A DNA stretch of 64,000 bases, taken from NCBI GenBank assembly GCA_965263455.1, contig CBDHHN010000001.1:434001-498000 (forward strand). Reading direction: 5' to 3'. Positions 50,530 to 60,016 of this stretch are shown piece by piece. How positions within the stretch are numbered: position 1 is the first letter of the stretch; each line of letters opens with the position of its first letter. The DNA is from CADEDH01 sp965263455 (lineage in GTDB: Bacteria; Actinomycetota; Acidimicrobiia; Acidimicrobiales; SZUA-35). The position numbers were made by a program, and so were the translations under genes. The notes below the pieces were generated by a model. It had not been told where the DNA came from. It made no database searches and saw nothing but the letters and a program-made list of their open reading frames with translations.

Positions 50530-51521
50530 GCGCGTCTCGCAATCCGTATGAACATGACTCCTCCGATCATTGCGGTGAAGACACCGACGGGCAGTCGTCG
50601 TGCGCCGAGCGCAGTGTCGGTGAGACCCGGAATCCAACCGATCGTGAAGGTCCGCGACACGATGTCGGCCACGAGCAACAACGTTGCGCCGACCAGCGCG
50701 CTGTCAGGGACGAGTCGGCGGCTATCGCCACCGCTGGTGGATCGGGCGATGTGCGGTGCGACCAAGCCGATGAACGCAACAGCACCGACGGCAGCGACCG
50801 CGCTGCCGGCGAGTGCGCAGCTCGCGGCCAGGATCAGCGCTGCCAGGGTGCGGGTGCGGGCTCCGAGCGCCGTCGCGTTGGTCGGGCCGAGCGCGGACAG
50901 GTTGCACGCAGGCACGGCGACGGCGGTGATGGGTGCTGCGATGAGGAGACCGACCTCGAGTCGCTGTGCATCAGCCCAGCTCCGGGACTCGAGGGTGCCG
51001 ATCAGCCAGCGAACGATCGTGTCGGGATTGCCTCCGCCCACGACCAAGGTGAGTGATGTCGTGGCGCCAACGACTGCGGACACCACCACACCGATGACGG
51101 CGAGGCGACGCGGGTCGGTACTGAGCGATGACCAGCCGATCGCCATCACGGCCGCCGACGTAACGAGGGCGCCTGCGATCGCCGCGATCGCTACGGCGAC
51201 GGGGCCGAAGCCCATCGTCACGGTAACGACGGCGCCGAGCAGGCCACCCGCTGTGACCCCGGTCAGGTCCGGCGAACCCAGCGCGTTGCGGACCAACATC
51301 TGGAGCATCGCGCCCGCAGCGCTGAGCATCGCGCCCGCTCCGATGGCGATGATGGTGCGTGGAAGGCGGACGTCCCACACGGCGATGTCGTGAGCCCGCG
51401 TTCGCGGCGAACCTCGCAACGCGTCAACGATCTCGGACGGTCCGATCCACGTCGACCCGATCATCACCGAAGCGACGATCGACGCCAGCAACACCAGCCC
51501 CCACAGACCTCGAGCGGTCAT
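50526..51521 (-). CDS. FecCD-family iron-siderophore permease
   Basis: 331 residues, about nine or ten helices. Family signatures: LWDVRLPRTI-like VWDVRLPRTIIAIGAGAMLS near residue 45, NALGSPDLTGVTAGG near 80, GALAFIGLVAPHIAR-like AVAFIGLVAPHIARS near 260 and GWIPGLTDTALGARRLPVGV at the end. ATG 51521 overlaps the other permease (ATGA). Forms a heterodimeric channel with it. Confidence 0.93.
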   Translation of the reverse strand: MTARGLWGLVLLASIVASVMIGSTWIGPSEIVDALRGSPRTRAHDIAVWDVRLPRTIIAIGAGAMLSAAGAMLQMLVRNALGSPDLTGVTAGGLLGAVVTVTMGFGPVAVAIAAIAGALVTSAAVMAIGWSSLSTDPRRLAVIGVVVSAVVGATTSLTLVVGGGNPDTIVRWLIGTLESRSWADAQRLEVGLLIAAPITAVAVPACNLSALGPTNATALGARTRTLAALILAASCALAGSAVAAVGAVAFIGLVAPHIARSTSGGDSRRLVPDSALVGATLLLVADIVSRTFTIGWIPGLTDTALGARRLPVGVFTAMIGGVMFIRIARRA

Positions 51522-52459
51522 GTTCGCAGCATCCGGTTGCGAGCGAGGACCAGGACGATGACCGGGGCACCAACGGCCACCGTCCACAGTCCGACTGGCG
51601 TCTCGTGAGGGAACAAGGCGAGACGGGCGGCGGCGTCCGCAAGTACGACGATCGTCGCTCCGATCAGGGCGCTGAGCGCAGCGATCGCGCCGAACGATGA
51701 TCGGCCCGACGCAGCGCGGGCGATGTGCGGAGTCGCAAGTGCGACGAATCCGATCGGGCCCGCGACGGCCACGACCGGAGCGACCCATGCGGCGGCGAGT
51801 GCGAGCAGTGCGACTCGGGCGCGAACCACGTGCAGACCGAGTACCTCCGCTGCGTCTTCTCCGAGGCGGAGCAACTCCACCGCCGGACGGGCCAACACTG
51901 TGAGTGGGATCAGGCCGAGGCACCACCCTCCGAGCAGTCGCACGGCCGACCAATCGACGGTCGACAAGCTGCCGATCAGGTAGCGGAACAGCCGATTCAC
52001 AGCCGACCCGCCGGTGTAGCGAGACAGCGTGAGCACCGCAACGATCGCTGCCGCGATGACCGCGTTCGCTGCTGCTCCGACGAGAACGACGTCGACGGGA
52101 TCGCGCCGCCGGATCGACAGCGCGATGACCAACGCACCGCCCACGACCCCGCACACGAGCGCCGTTCCACTCGCGAGGAGCACCCCCGACGCGGTCGCCA
52201 CCGAGAGCAGCGCAACTCCGAGTGACGCTGAGGAGGCGACGCCGAGGAGCTCGGGGCTGGCAACCGGGTTGCGAAGGACGTCCTGCACGATCGCACCGGC
52301 CACACCGAGCGCAGCGCCAGCCGCGACCGCCCCGAGTAGCCGGGGCAGACGGAGCTGGCGCACGACCAACTCGGCGTTCGAGCCATCGTCGACGCCTCGG
52401 AGTGCGTCGAGTAGTGCTCCCATGTTGAGTGAGGGCGCGCCCCACGCGAGGGACATCAA
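51518..52459 (-). CDS. FecCD-family iron-siderophore permease (N-terminus uncertain)
   Basis: 313 residues from TTG 52459 (ATG at 52456). Signatures: RQLRLPRLLGAVAAGAALGV, NPVASPELLGVASSASLGV and GPIGFVALATPHIARAASG; the C-terminus is complete. The frame upstream of 52459 encodes a plausible first helix (ARHRVALVTATATLSLIVGS) back into the end of the binding-protein gene but has no ATG or GTG there. Either a rare start (CTG) is used or the first helix is short. Confidence 0.88.
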   Translation of the reverse strand: MMSLAWGAPSLNMGALLDALRGVDDGSNAELVVRQLRLPRLLGAVAAGAALGVAGAIVQDVLRNPVASPELLGVASSASLGVALLSVATASGVLLASGTALVCGVVGGALVIALSIRRRDPVDVVLVGAAANAVIAAAIVAVLTLSRYTGGSAVNRLFRYLIGSLSTVDWSAVRLLGGWCLGLIPLTVLARPAVELLRLGEDAAEVLGLHVVRARVALLALAAAWVAPVVAVAGPIGFVALATPHIARAASGRSSFGAIAALSALIGATIVVLADAAARLALFPHETPVGLWTVAVGAPVIVLVLARNRMLRT

Positions 52460-52518
52460 CGACCCGACGATCAGCGACAGAGTCGCCGTCGCGGTGACGA
52501 GGGCGACTCTGTGACGAG

Positions 52519-53580
52519 CTACGGCGTCCAGTTGGGCCAGGGTCCTGGATCCTCGAAGCCAGCGTCAGGGAAGGCGTTGAAGGCGTAGAGCTCGGCTGCG
52601 TACCAGAGCGCGGTCAGCCCGTTGCCGAACGCACCGTTCGACGCATCGTCGTAGAAGCGTCCGTCCTTGGTCGATGTGAGTTCCGACCACACTGGTCCGG
52701 CACGGTCCTCGACGGGCGTCGCACCCTCCCAGGTCATCGAGACGAAGACCTCGGGATCCGCTTCGAGCACGAACTCGGCCGCGAACTCACCGTCGGGTGA
52801 CCCGTACTCTGAGACCGGCTGATCCGGAAACACACACGTGCCAGCCTCGATCTCGGCGATCAACTGGCACATCGCGTTCGACTCCCACATCATCCAGTAG
52901 TAGTCACCGGGATCCGAGAAACCGATGCCAACCCGAGTCTCCGCCGCACCGTCCGGGACGCCCGCAGTCAGCTCGGCCATCTCACTCTCGAACGACGAAA
53001 GGAAGAGATCGGCGGCGTCGGACTGCCCGGTGAGCTCGCCGAGGTTGAGCATGCCCTCGGTGAGGCCGGCCGTCGAGGTGATGTCGACGACAAGCACCGG
53101 AGCGATGGACTCGAGCGCCGCCTTGCGATCCTCTTGCCCGTCGCGCAGAACGAACAGGTCGGGCTCCAGCGCGGCGACTTCCTCGACGGAGTCACGGTCC
53201 GCGATCAGTGCGACCTCGTCGACGGCGTCGCCGTAGTAGGCCGCCACGCCGATCTGCGCCGGATCGCGGTAGTCGGCGATCGGCAAGACGCCGAGGCTCG
53301 ACATCATGTCGGTGCACAGCTCGTGCACACAGGCCACACGCGTGGCCGGCTTGTCCAGTTCGATGACCTCACCGGTCGCATCCGTCACTGAGACAGCCGT
53401 CGACTCGTCCTCGACGGGTGTCTCCTCTGACGGCCCGTCATTGGCGGGAGCATCGGTCTCGGTGGCGGATGTTTCGATGTCGGACTCAGCATCCGAGGCA
53501 TCGGAACCGCACGCAGCCGTGACGAACAACGCAGCACCGACGACTACGGCACTGACGCGGGATCGCTTGTACTGACGCAT
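52519..53580 (-). CDS. Iron-siderophore/cobalamin-type substrate-binding lipoprotein
   Basis: 353 residues. The signal peptide ends at lipobox VTAAC (Cys24), followed by a Ser/Thr/Glu/Asp-rich linker to about residue 65. The class III binding-protein fold appears as PATRVACVHELCTDMMSSLG, EEVAALEPDLFVLRDG, APVLVVDI and a C-terminal TALWYAAELYAFNAFP. The Cys pair in VACVHELC is unusual. First gene of the four-gene import operon, behind a Fur-like box. The ligand is probably a ferric siderophore. Confidence 0.9.
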   Translation of the reverse strand: MRQYKRSRVSAVVVGAALFVTAACGSDASDAESDIETSATETDAPANDGPSEETPVEDESTAVSVTDATGEVIELDKPATRVACVHELCTDMMSSLGVLPIADYRDPAQIGVAAYYGDAVDEVALIADRDSVEEVAALEPDLFVLRDGQEDRKAALESIAPVLVVDITSTAGLTEGMLNLGELTGQSDAADLFLSSFESEMAELTAGVPDGAAETRVGIGFSDPGDYYWMMWESNAMCQLIAEIEAGTCVFPDQPVSEYGSPDGEFAAEFVLEADPEVFVSMTWEGATPVEDRAGPVWSELTSTKDGRFYDDASNGAFGNGLTALWYAAELYAFNAFPDAGFEDPGPWPNWTP

Positions 53581-53595
53581 CCGGCGAGCGTATCA

Positions 53596-53608
53596 AGAAT
53601 GACTCTCA
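53596..53608. promoter_or_regulatory. Fur-box-like sequence 1
   Basis: AGAATGACTCTCA, 12 of 13 bases identical to the corresponding part of the box at 62663-62675 (AGAATGATTCTCA). It lies 16-28 bases upstream of the FecB-like ATG, covering the promoter. Suggests iron repression by a Fur-type regulator. Confidence 0.65.
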
Positions 53609-53907
53609 ATCTTGCAACAAGGATGATCCCGCCGTGCCGCTGGCCGAGCGAAGACTGGAGTGGCAGCACCAACCCGCCCACTCGGCACACCCCCTCGATC
53701 ATCCCGCCGAGCCGCCAGGCGCCACCCGCCCAGTACGGCACCTACGAGCGGCCCCGTCGGCCCGCTCCGTCGATTCGCTCGCTCGATCGAACACCTGTTC
53801 GTGTCGGAGGGGCGAGTGCGACCCTTAACCCTCGGCATTCGAGCGCATGGCTGGCCGTTGCGTCAGCCTGACCACAATCGCTCGGCGGCCTGGCGCAGGC
53901 ACAACAG
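53609..53907. other. Noncoding gap with repeat D
   Basis: About 300 bases between the FecB-like gene and the exporter genes. It contains the LexA-like box and repeat D; no gene seen. Confidence 0.6.
53788..53835 (+). repeat. LexA-like box plus dispersed repeat, copy D
   Basis: CGAACACCTGTTCG at 53788-53801, then (sharing G53801) GTGTCGGAGGGGCGA followed by GTGCGACCCTTAACCCTCGG. Same composite architecture as copy C; tail closest to copy B. Confidence 0.75.
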
Positions 53908-55644
53908 CTAGGCCGTAGTGATCCGCCATTGGCGCTCGGCGCCTTGCGCCTGCCACATCTCGGCGTAACGGCCGTCGAGCCCGAGCAGTTGTTCGTGGTC
54001 GCCCTGCTCGGCGATGCGGCCGTCCTCGAGCACAATGATGTTGTCGGCGGCGACGACCGTCGAGAGCCGGTGGGCGACGACGATCACCGTCTTGTCCTCG
54101 ACGAGGGTGTCGATGGCCTGCTGCACGACGACCTCGCTCTCGGTGTCGAGTGCCGAGGTCGGCTCGTCGAGGATCACGATCGGGGCGTCCTTCAGGATCG
54201 CTCGGGCGATCGAGATGCGCTGGCGCTCACCTCCGGAGAGCGCTCCCCCGATCTCCCCGACGCCGGTGTCGTACCCGTTGGGCAGCGCCGTGATGAAATC
54301 GTGGCAGTTCGCAGCCCTGGCGGCGGCCTCGATCTCTGCGTCGGTGGCATCGGGCTTGGCCAGTCGGATGTTTTCGCGGACCGAGTCGTCGAACAGGTAG
54401 ACGTCCTGGAACACGACCGAGAAGTGCCGCATCAGCTCGTCGTGCTCCATCGTCGTGATGTCGACACCACCGATGGTGATCACGCCCTCCTGCGGGTCGG
54501 CGAACCGGGTCAGGAGGCGGGTGACCGTGGTCTTGCCTGATCCCGAACTCCCGACCAGTGCGGTCAGGCTGCGTTCCGGCACCTCGAGCGACAGCCGGTG
54601 CAGGACCGGAGTGTCGGTCTGGTCGTACGCGAATGTGACGTCGCGGAACTCGACGTGCGAGCCCTGGGCCACGGCGGTACCGGCGACGACCGGGAGCGGT
54701 TCGACGGCGAGGAGCTCCCCGATGCGGTCGATGGCGGCCTCCATGAAGTCGAACATCATCGACAGGTTGGCGAACAGGGCGAGCGGCTCGCTGAAGCGGA
54801 TCGTGATCACCAGGATCGCAAGCACGGCGGCCACGCTGAGCGAGTCATCGAGAACGAATCGAGCGGCGAGCGCAGTGATCGCCAGGATCCCGAGCTGTAC
54901 GACCGCCGACATGAGCAAGCTCGGCATGGTGCCCAACTCGGTGCCCTTGGTCTGGGCCTCCCGGAGATGGGCGAGCGAGGCCTGGAGCCGCTGGGACTCG
55001 GGCCCGACCTGGCGGGTCGCTCGGAGGACGGCGAGCCCCTGGGTGTACTCGACGAGATGTGAGGCGGTGTCGGCGTGGGCTGCGGCGGAGATCCGGTTCT
55101 CCTTCGCCCCCTGCGCCCGCAGGGTGCGGTAGAGCGGGACCGCGGCAGGGAAGACGATCAGCATGGCCACCGCGAGCCGCCAGTCGATGAAGAAGGTAGC
55201 GAGGATGGTGACCATCGGCGCGACGATCGTGTTGATGACGACGGCGAACAGACCACCGGCGATCGTGACGACATCGTTCACGTTGCCGGTGAGCACGCTG
55301 TTGAGATCACCGGTGCGTCGCCGGGCGAGTTGTTCGAGCGGCATCCGACGAAGCTGCTCGCCGAGCGTGGACCGCGTCTCGTCGCTGACCTCGATGTAGA
55401 TCCGCCACTCGGTGTGGTTCCCGAAGAAGCGGAAGACCGCGTCGAGCATGATCAGGGCGGCGATCCCTGCGAGGTACCACCAGACCTCGTCGGAATCGTC
55501 GATAAGGGCCGACAGCAGCGGGAACAGCAGCGCGTAGGCGAGCCCTTGGGCGACCGAGGCCAGCACCGAGAGCAGCAACGCGCGCCGCATCAGGTTCGCT
55601 TTGGACCCACAGGCCGCGATCATGTTCTGGAAGGTGGTGATCAC
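53908..55644 (-). CDS. ABC exporter-fold half transporter (YbtP/Q, IrtB-like)
   Basis: 578 residues from GTG 55644 overlapping the partner stop (GTGA). N-terminal six-helix domain (residues about 20-290) fused to an ATPase with Walker A ALVGSSGSGKTT, Q-loop VFQDVYLFDDSV, signature ALSGGERQRISIARA, Walker B IVILDEPTSALD and VVAHRLST. Heterodimeric exporter-fold pairs downstream of siderophore receptors (YbtPQ, IrtAB) import ferric siderophores, which fits the Fur-linked cluster. Drug export is the alternative. Confidence 0.88.
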   Translation of the reverse strand: MITTFQNMIAACGSKANLMRRALLLSVLASVAQGLAYALLFPLLSALIDDSDEVWWYLAGIAALIMLDAVFRFFGNHTEWRIYIEVSDETRSTLGEQLRRMPLEQLARRRTGDLNSVLTGNVNDVVTIAGGLFAVVINTIVAPMVTILATFFIDWRLAVAMLIVFPAAVPLYRTLRAQGAKENRISAAAHADTASHLVEYTQGLAVLRATRQVGPESQRLQASLAHLREAQTKGTELGTMPSLLMSAVVQLGILAITALAARFVLDDSLSVAAVLAILVITIRFSEPLALFANLSMMFDFMEAAIDRIGELLAVEPLPVVAGTAVAQGSHVEFRDVTFAYDQTDTPVLHRLSLEVPERSLTALVGSSGSGKTTVTRLLTRFADPQEGVITIGGVDITTMEHDELMRHFSVVFQDVYLFDDSVRENIRLAKPDATDAEIEAAARAANCHDFITALPNGYDTGVGEIGGALSGGERQRISIARAILKDAPIVILDEPTSALDTESEVVVQQAIDTLVEDKTVIVVAHRLSTVVAADNIIVLEDGRIAEQGDHEQLLGLDGRYAEMWQAQGAERQWRITTA

Positions 55645-57473
55645 GCCGACTCTCCCTTCGTGGACACCGTCGCCGGTTCCGGCACCGAATCAGACGCCCG
55701 TCGCAGACCCCACTCCTGGGCCTCGGTGAATCGGGCCCACAGCGAGGCGTAGCGGCCGGTCCCCGCCGCGAGGTGTTCGTGCGTGCCCGACTCCGCCACC
55801 CGGCCCTTGTCGAGCACCACGATCTGATGAGCATCGGTGATGGTCGACAGGCGGTGGGCCACGACGATCAGGGTCTTTCCTCGGGCGAGTTCGGCCAGCG
55901 CCGCGTGGATCTTGGCCTCGTTGCCAGGGTCGGCGAAGGCGGTCGCCTCGTCGAGCACGATGACGGGGCTGTCCTGCAGGATCGCCCGGGCGATCGTGAT
56001 GCGCTGGCGCTGACCGCCCGAGAGGCTGGATCCCCGCTCCCCGAGCATCGTGTCGTAGCCGTCGGGCAGCTCATCGACGATGAAATCGTGGGCCTGCGCC
56101 GCCCTGGCCGCCGCCTCGATCTCAGCATCGGTGGCGTCGGTCTTGCCGAGCCGGATGTTGTTGCGGATCGTGTCGCCGAGCAGGAACGGCGATTGGAAAA
56201 CGAACGACACCGTCTGCATAAGGTCGTCGGTGCTCATCTTGCGCACGTCGACGCCACCGACGAGGATCGTTCCCTCATCGACGTCCCAGAACCGGGGGAT
56301 CAGCTGGGCGACCGTGCTCTTGCCCGCGCCGGAGGGGCCGACGAGCGCCGTCACCGTGCCCTCGGGAACGACGATGGAGACGTCGGTGAGGGCGTTGTCG
56401 TCACGGCCGTCGTAGCCGAAGGTGACGTTGCGGAGCTCGACCGACGCGTCAGCCGGCTTCTTTCCCTCGGCGGCTTCGGGGAGCAACTCGACGGCGCGGA
56501 GCTGGCCGATGCGCTTGACCGCTGCGCTCGCGTTCTGGATGAGCTGCCGCAGCCATACGATCGGGATGATCGATTCGGTCACCGTCGGGGCGAGCATCAA
56601 CATCATGATGAGGTCGACGAGTTCCACCGTGTCGTTGCGCACCAACGGGATACCGGCCGCGAGCAGGATCAGGACCGTGGGGAGGGCGGCGAACAGCGTG
56701 CGAGCGATGTAGGCGCCGGTCTGACTCTTCTCCGTCCACTGCCGAAGCGTCGTAGTTGCCTCATTGAGGGCGGAGCGATAGCGACGGAACGAGCCACTGC
56801 CGTCGTCGAAGGTCCGCACGACGTGCATGCCTTGGACGTACTCGTTGATCACCCCGTTGATCCGCTCGTTGGCGTCGTCGACCCGCGTGCGGGCGACGTC
56901 GTAGTCGCGGAACGCCAGCGACATTCCCACCATGCCGAGCGGGAACACGGCCAGTGCGATCAGCGCAAGGCGCCAGTCGACGATGAACATGAGGACGGTG
57001 CCGAGGACAGGGGCGGCGAAGGTCTTCGCGAAGAGCGGTGTGCTGTCGGCGACGAAGGCGTGCAGCGATCGGACGTCGTCGAGCACGATCTTCTTGAGCG
57101 TGCCGGACCCGGCGTTCACGACAAAGCCGAGCGGCACCTTGGCGAGTCGATCGGTGAGCTCGGTGCGCAGGATCTGCTCGAGCCGGAACGCACCGAGATG
57201 CGAGATGCGAAACGAGAACACGCGGCAGAAGAACGAGACGACGACCAGGCCCACGCCGATCGCCAGCAAGGTCCAGATGCGACCCGAGTTTGGATCGGCG
57301 GACGTGAGCTCCCGGCTGATCGGGAGAAGCAACATTATCGAGGCCAGCCACGCGACGAGGCTCAGCAACGACACGAACATGCCGGTGTAGATCTCCCGGT
57401 TGACCGGGGCGATGACCGTCCACAGACCCGGTTCCTTCGGCACGGACTCGTCCCGCACTGCCGCGTCACTCAT
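55641..57473 (-). CDS. ABC exporter-fold half transporter (YbtP/Q, IrtA-like)
   Basis: 610 residues from ATG 57473 with GGGAG upstream; GTG 57479 is an alternative. Six-helix domain residues about 25-310, then Walker A ALVGPSGAGKSTVAQLIPRF, Q-loop FQSPFLLGDTI, signature SLSGGQRQRITIARAILQDS, Walker B VIVLDEATAFAD and VVAHRLST. The Walker-B region ends AFAD rather than SALD. Unlike mycobacterial IrtA there is no siderophore-interacting domain fused. Forms a heterodimer with the next gene. Confidence 0.88.
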   Translation of the reverse strand: MSDAAVRDESVPKEPGLWTVIAPVNREIYTGMFVSLLSLVAWLASIMLLLPISRELTSADPNSGRIWTLLAIGVGLVVVSFFCRVFSFRISHLGAFRLEQILRTELTDRLAKVPLGFVVNAGSGTLKKIVLDDVRSLHAFVADSTPLFAKTFAAPVLGTVLMFIVDWRLALIALAVFPLGMVGMSLAFRDYDVARTRVDDANERINGVINEYVQGMHVVRTFDDGSGSFRRYRSALNEATTTLRQWTEKSQTGAYIARTLFAALPTVLILLAAGIPLVRNDTVELVDLIMMLMLAPTVTESIIPIVWLRQLIQNASAAVKRIGQLRAVELLPEAAEGKKPADASVELRNVTFGYDGRDDNALTDVSIVVPEGTVTALVGPSGAGKSTVAQLIPRFWDVDEGTILVGGVDVRKMSTDDLMQTVSFVFQSPFLLGDTIRNNIRLGKTDATDAEIEAAARAAQAHDFIVDELPDGYDTMLGERGSSLSGGQRQRITIARAILQDSPVIVLDEATAFADPGNEAKIHAALAELARGKTLIVVAHRLSTITDAHQIVVLDKGRVAESGTHEHLAAGTGRYASLWARFTEAQEWGLRRASDSVPEPATVSTKGESA

Positions 57474-57530
57474 GGGCACTCCCTTCAGGCTCTGTGTTAA
57501 CCATGCTTTATGTCCTTCGTTCCGTCAATC

Positions 57531-59201
57531 TCAGGCGGGTTCGGGGTCGAGGCGATCCAACTCCGCCGACAACGACAGCGATGCGGCGAGCAGCCGGCGG
57601 CTGACGGGGTGGGCGGGATCGTCCAGAACGGCAGCGACGGGCCCGGCCTCACAGATGCGGCCGTCGTGCAGGACCGCCACCCGATCCGCCACCTCCCGGA
57701 CGAGGCCGAGGTCGTGGGTGATGAACAGCATCGCCACACCGCGCTCCTCGACCAGCGAGCGCAAGAGCCGCACCACACCGGCCTGCACCGACACATCCAG
57801 GGCCGAGGTCACCTCATCGCACAGCAACACCGACGGCGAGGCGGCCAACGCCCGGGCGATCGCCACCCGCTGCCGTTCGCCGCCACTGAGCGCGCCCGGC
57901 CGCCGGGCGGCGAGCGCGGGATCAAGCCCGACGTCGGCGAGCAGCGATGCAACCGTCTCCTCGACCTGTGCCCTCTCCCCCACGCCTCCGCACCGGCGAA
58001 CGACGTCCGCGACCGCCAACCCGACTCGGCGGCGAGGGTCGAGCGAGCTCGCGGGATCCTGGGGGATCAGCTGCAGTCGCCAGCGATCCTCGGCGCTCCG
58101 GTCGTCGAGCGCCGGCGGCATCGTCCGTCCGTCGACCATGACATCGCCTCGATCGGCGGCGTGCGCACCGACGATCGCACGCGCGATGGTCGACTTCCCC
58201 GCTCCCGACGCACCGACCAGCCCGACACACGCGCCGGGTTCGATTGCGAGGTCGAGCCCATCGGCAGCCACGACCGGTGGTTGCCGGCGTCGCCGATGCG
58301 TTGCGGTCAGGCCAGTCACCCGCAGGCCGCCATCGCCCGAACGCGGCGCCAACGCCGCCTCGTTGCCGCCGACACGGTCGGCCGGGGTGCCACGCCCTGC
58401 GAGGGGATCAGGAGATGCGGCGACGAGCTCGCGGGTGTAGTCGTGCTGGGGACGGCGGAGCGTGTCACGACATGCACCCCGCTCGACGATCTGGCCATGA
58501 CGGAGCACGACGAGCTCATCGGCGAGTCGGGCGACGACCGCCAGATCGTGGGAAACGATGACCGTGGTGCGCGGCGAGCGGCGTTGGATCTGGGCCAACT
58601 CGTCGAGAAGCTCGGCCTGGGTGAGCACGTCGAGACCCGTCGTCGGCTCGTCGAGCAGGAGCACCTCGGGGTCTGCGGCCAGCGCTCGAGCGAGTGCGAC
58701 CCGCTGGGCCTCGCCCCCGGAAACGGCGAGCGGGCGGCGTCGACGAAACTCCTCGGTGTCGGGAAGGCCGACCGCACGGAGAAGCGCAGCGACCGCCTCG
58801 TCAGAACGCTCCTCACGCGAGGGAATCCGCTCGGCGATCGCCGCCCCGATCGACATCGACGGCGTGAGGCTCCGGGCTGGGTCCTGGTTGAGATAGGCGA
58901 TCCGCTCCGCCCGCAGTGCCCGGATCCGGCGCGGGGGCGCGTCGAGCAACGACACCCGCTCGCTGGCATCGTCCAGTTCAACGGAACCCTGGGCAGCCAG
59001 GCCGTTGGCGACGGCGCCCAGCAGGCATCGCACCAATGTGGTCTTGCCCGAGCCGGACTCACCGACGACCCCGAGCACCATGCCCGGCTCGACGGTGAGG
59101 TCGATCCCATCGAGGATGCGCTCGTCACGACCCACGGCTGAGACCGTCAGGTCTCGCACGAGCAGCCGAGCACCGGCGGTGACATCCCGACGCTCGCTCA
59201 C
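57531..59201 (-). CDS. Fused double ATPase of a Dpp/Opp-type ABC importer
   Basis: 556 residues from GTG 59201 overlapping the permease stop (GTGA). Two complete ATPase domains in one chain: domain 1 with GVVGESGSGKTTLVRCLLGA, Q-loop LNQDPARSLTPSMSIG, signature LAVSGGEAQRVALARAL and LLLDEPTTGLDVL; domain 2 with LVGASGAGKSTIARAIVGAH, IPQDPASSLDPRR, ALSGGERQRVAIARALA and LLCDEVTSALDVSVQ. Normally these are separate DppD/DppF subunits. The C-terminal LDRLDPEPA is clean. Confidence 0.92.
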   Translation of the reverse strand: MSERRDVTAGARLLVRDLTVSAVGRDERILDGIDLTVEPGMVLGVVGESGSGKTTLVRCLLGAVANGLAAQGSVELDDASERVSLLDAPPRRIRALRAERIAYLNQDPARSLTPSMSIGAAIAERIPSREERSDEAVAALLRAVGLPDTEEFRRRRPLAVSGGEAQRVALARALAADPEVLLLDEPTTGLDVLTQAELLDELAQIQRRSPRTTVIVSHDLAVVARLADELVVLRHGQIVERGACRDTLRRPQHDYTRELVAASPDPLAGRGTPADRVGGNEAALAPRSGDGGLRVTGLTATHRRRRQPPVVAADGLDLAIEPGACVGLVGASGAGKSTIARAIVGAHAADRGDVMVDGRTMPPALDDRSAEDRWRLQLIPQDPASSLDPRRRVGLAVADVVRRCGGVGERAQVEETVASLLADVGLDPALAARRPGALSGGERQRVAIARALAASPSVLLCDEVTSALDVSVQAGVVRLLRSLVEERGVAMLFITHDLGLVREVADRVAVLHDGRICEAGPVAAVLDDPAHPVSRRLLAASLSLSAELDRLDPEPA

Positions 59202-60016
59202 GCGGCTCTCCACCGTGCGGCGATGCGGTCTCCGATCAGATTCAACGGCACGGCGAAACCCGCAATCGCAAGGGCGGGGGCAACCATCGCCCACGGGTTG
59301 AGTGCCGCCCCCGCCGCGCCCTCGTTCAGCATGACGGCCCAGTCCGTGGCGGGCGGAGGGGGCCCGAAGCCCAGGAAGCTGGCCGCCGCGACCACATACA
59401 CCGTGCCGGCGACGCGCAGCGCAGCGTCGGCGAGCACGGGCCCGGCGAGGTTCGGAAGCACGTGACGTCGGACGATGACCCACCGAGGCTCCCCGACGAG
59501 GCGGGCCTGCAGGACGTAGTCGGCCCGGAGCACCGGTTCGGTGACCGAGCGCATGTAGCGAGCGACGTACGGCGCGTTGACGAGCACGACCGACGCGCCG
59601 ACCACGACGAGACCGTCGCCGAAGCGATAGAGCAGTAGCAGGAGCACCAACAGCCCCGGGATGACGGCGATCACGTCCAGTGCCCGCAGTACACCGCTCG
59701 CGGTTCGGGATGCCGCCATCATCGTGCCCAGCGCCGTGCCGACCACGGTGGCGATCGCGGTGATCACGAGCGGAGCGAGCACGATTCGACGGCCGCCGTG
59801 GAGCAGCTCGGACCAGATGTCGCGCCCGAGCTCACCCGTGCCGAGCCATCCCCCACCGGCGCGGTCGAAGGGTCGCCCGATCGTTCGTCCCAGCGGCTCG
59901 GGAGCCACCCACGGGCCGATCAGCGCCACGACGAGCACCACGGTGAGGATGACCGCCGCCACGATCGCAGCCGTGTCGCGGCTTCTCGGCCGAGGACGGG
60001 TTCGGACCGACGTCAT
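59198..60016 (-). CDS. DppC/NikC-type ABC permease
   Basis: 272 residues from ATG 60016, overlapping the preceding gene (ATGA). Five to six helices. Landmarks are the N-terminal WLGTGELGRDIWSELLHGGR, the ATPase-contact loop YVLQARLVGEPRWVIVRRHV and a hydrophobic C-terminus. Partner of the DppB-like permease. The class imports peptides, nickel and metallophores such as staphylopine. Confidence 0.92.
   Translation of the reverse strand: MTSVRTRPRPRSRDTAAIVAAVILTVVLVVALIGPWVAPEPLGRTIGRPFDRAGGGWLGTGELGRDIWSELLHGGRRIVLAPLVITAIATVVGTALGTMMAASRTASGVLRALDVIAVIPGLLVLLLLLYRFGDGLVVVGASVVLVNAPYVARYMRSVTEPVLRADYVLQARLVGEPRWVIVRRHVLPNLAGPVLADAALRVAGTVYVVAAASFLGFGPPPPATDWAVMLNEGAAGAALNPWAMVAPALAIAGFAVPLNLIGDRIAARWRAA

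Noticed and set aside
27830..53835. Dispersed repeats as a CRISPR array
   Set aside because: Copies are thousands of bases apart, with unequal tails and no Cas genes.
55773..57500. 575-codon plus-strand frame opposite the ABC half transporter
   Set aside because: Complement of an ATPase with complete Walker and signature motifs; Asp/Glu/Gly-rich nonsense translation.
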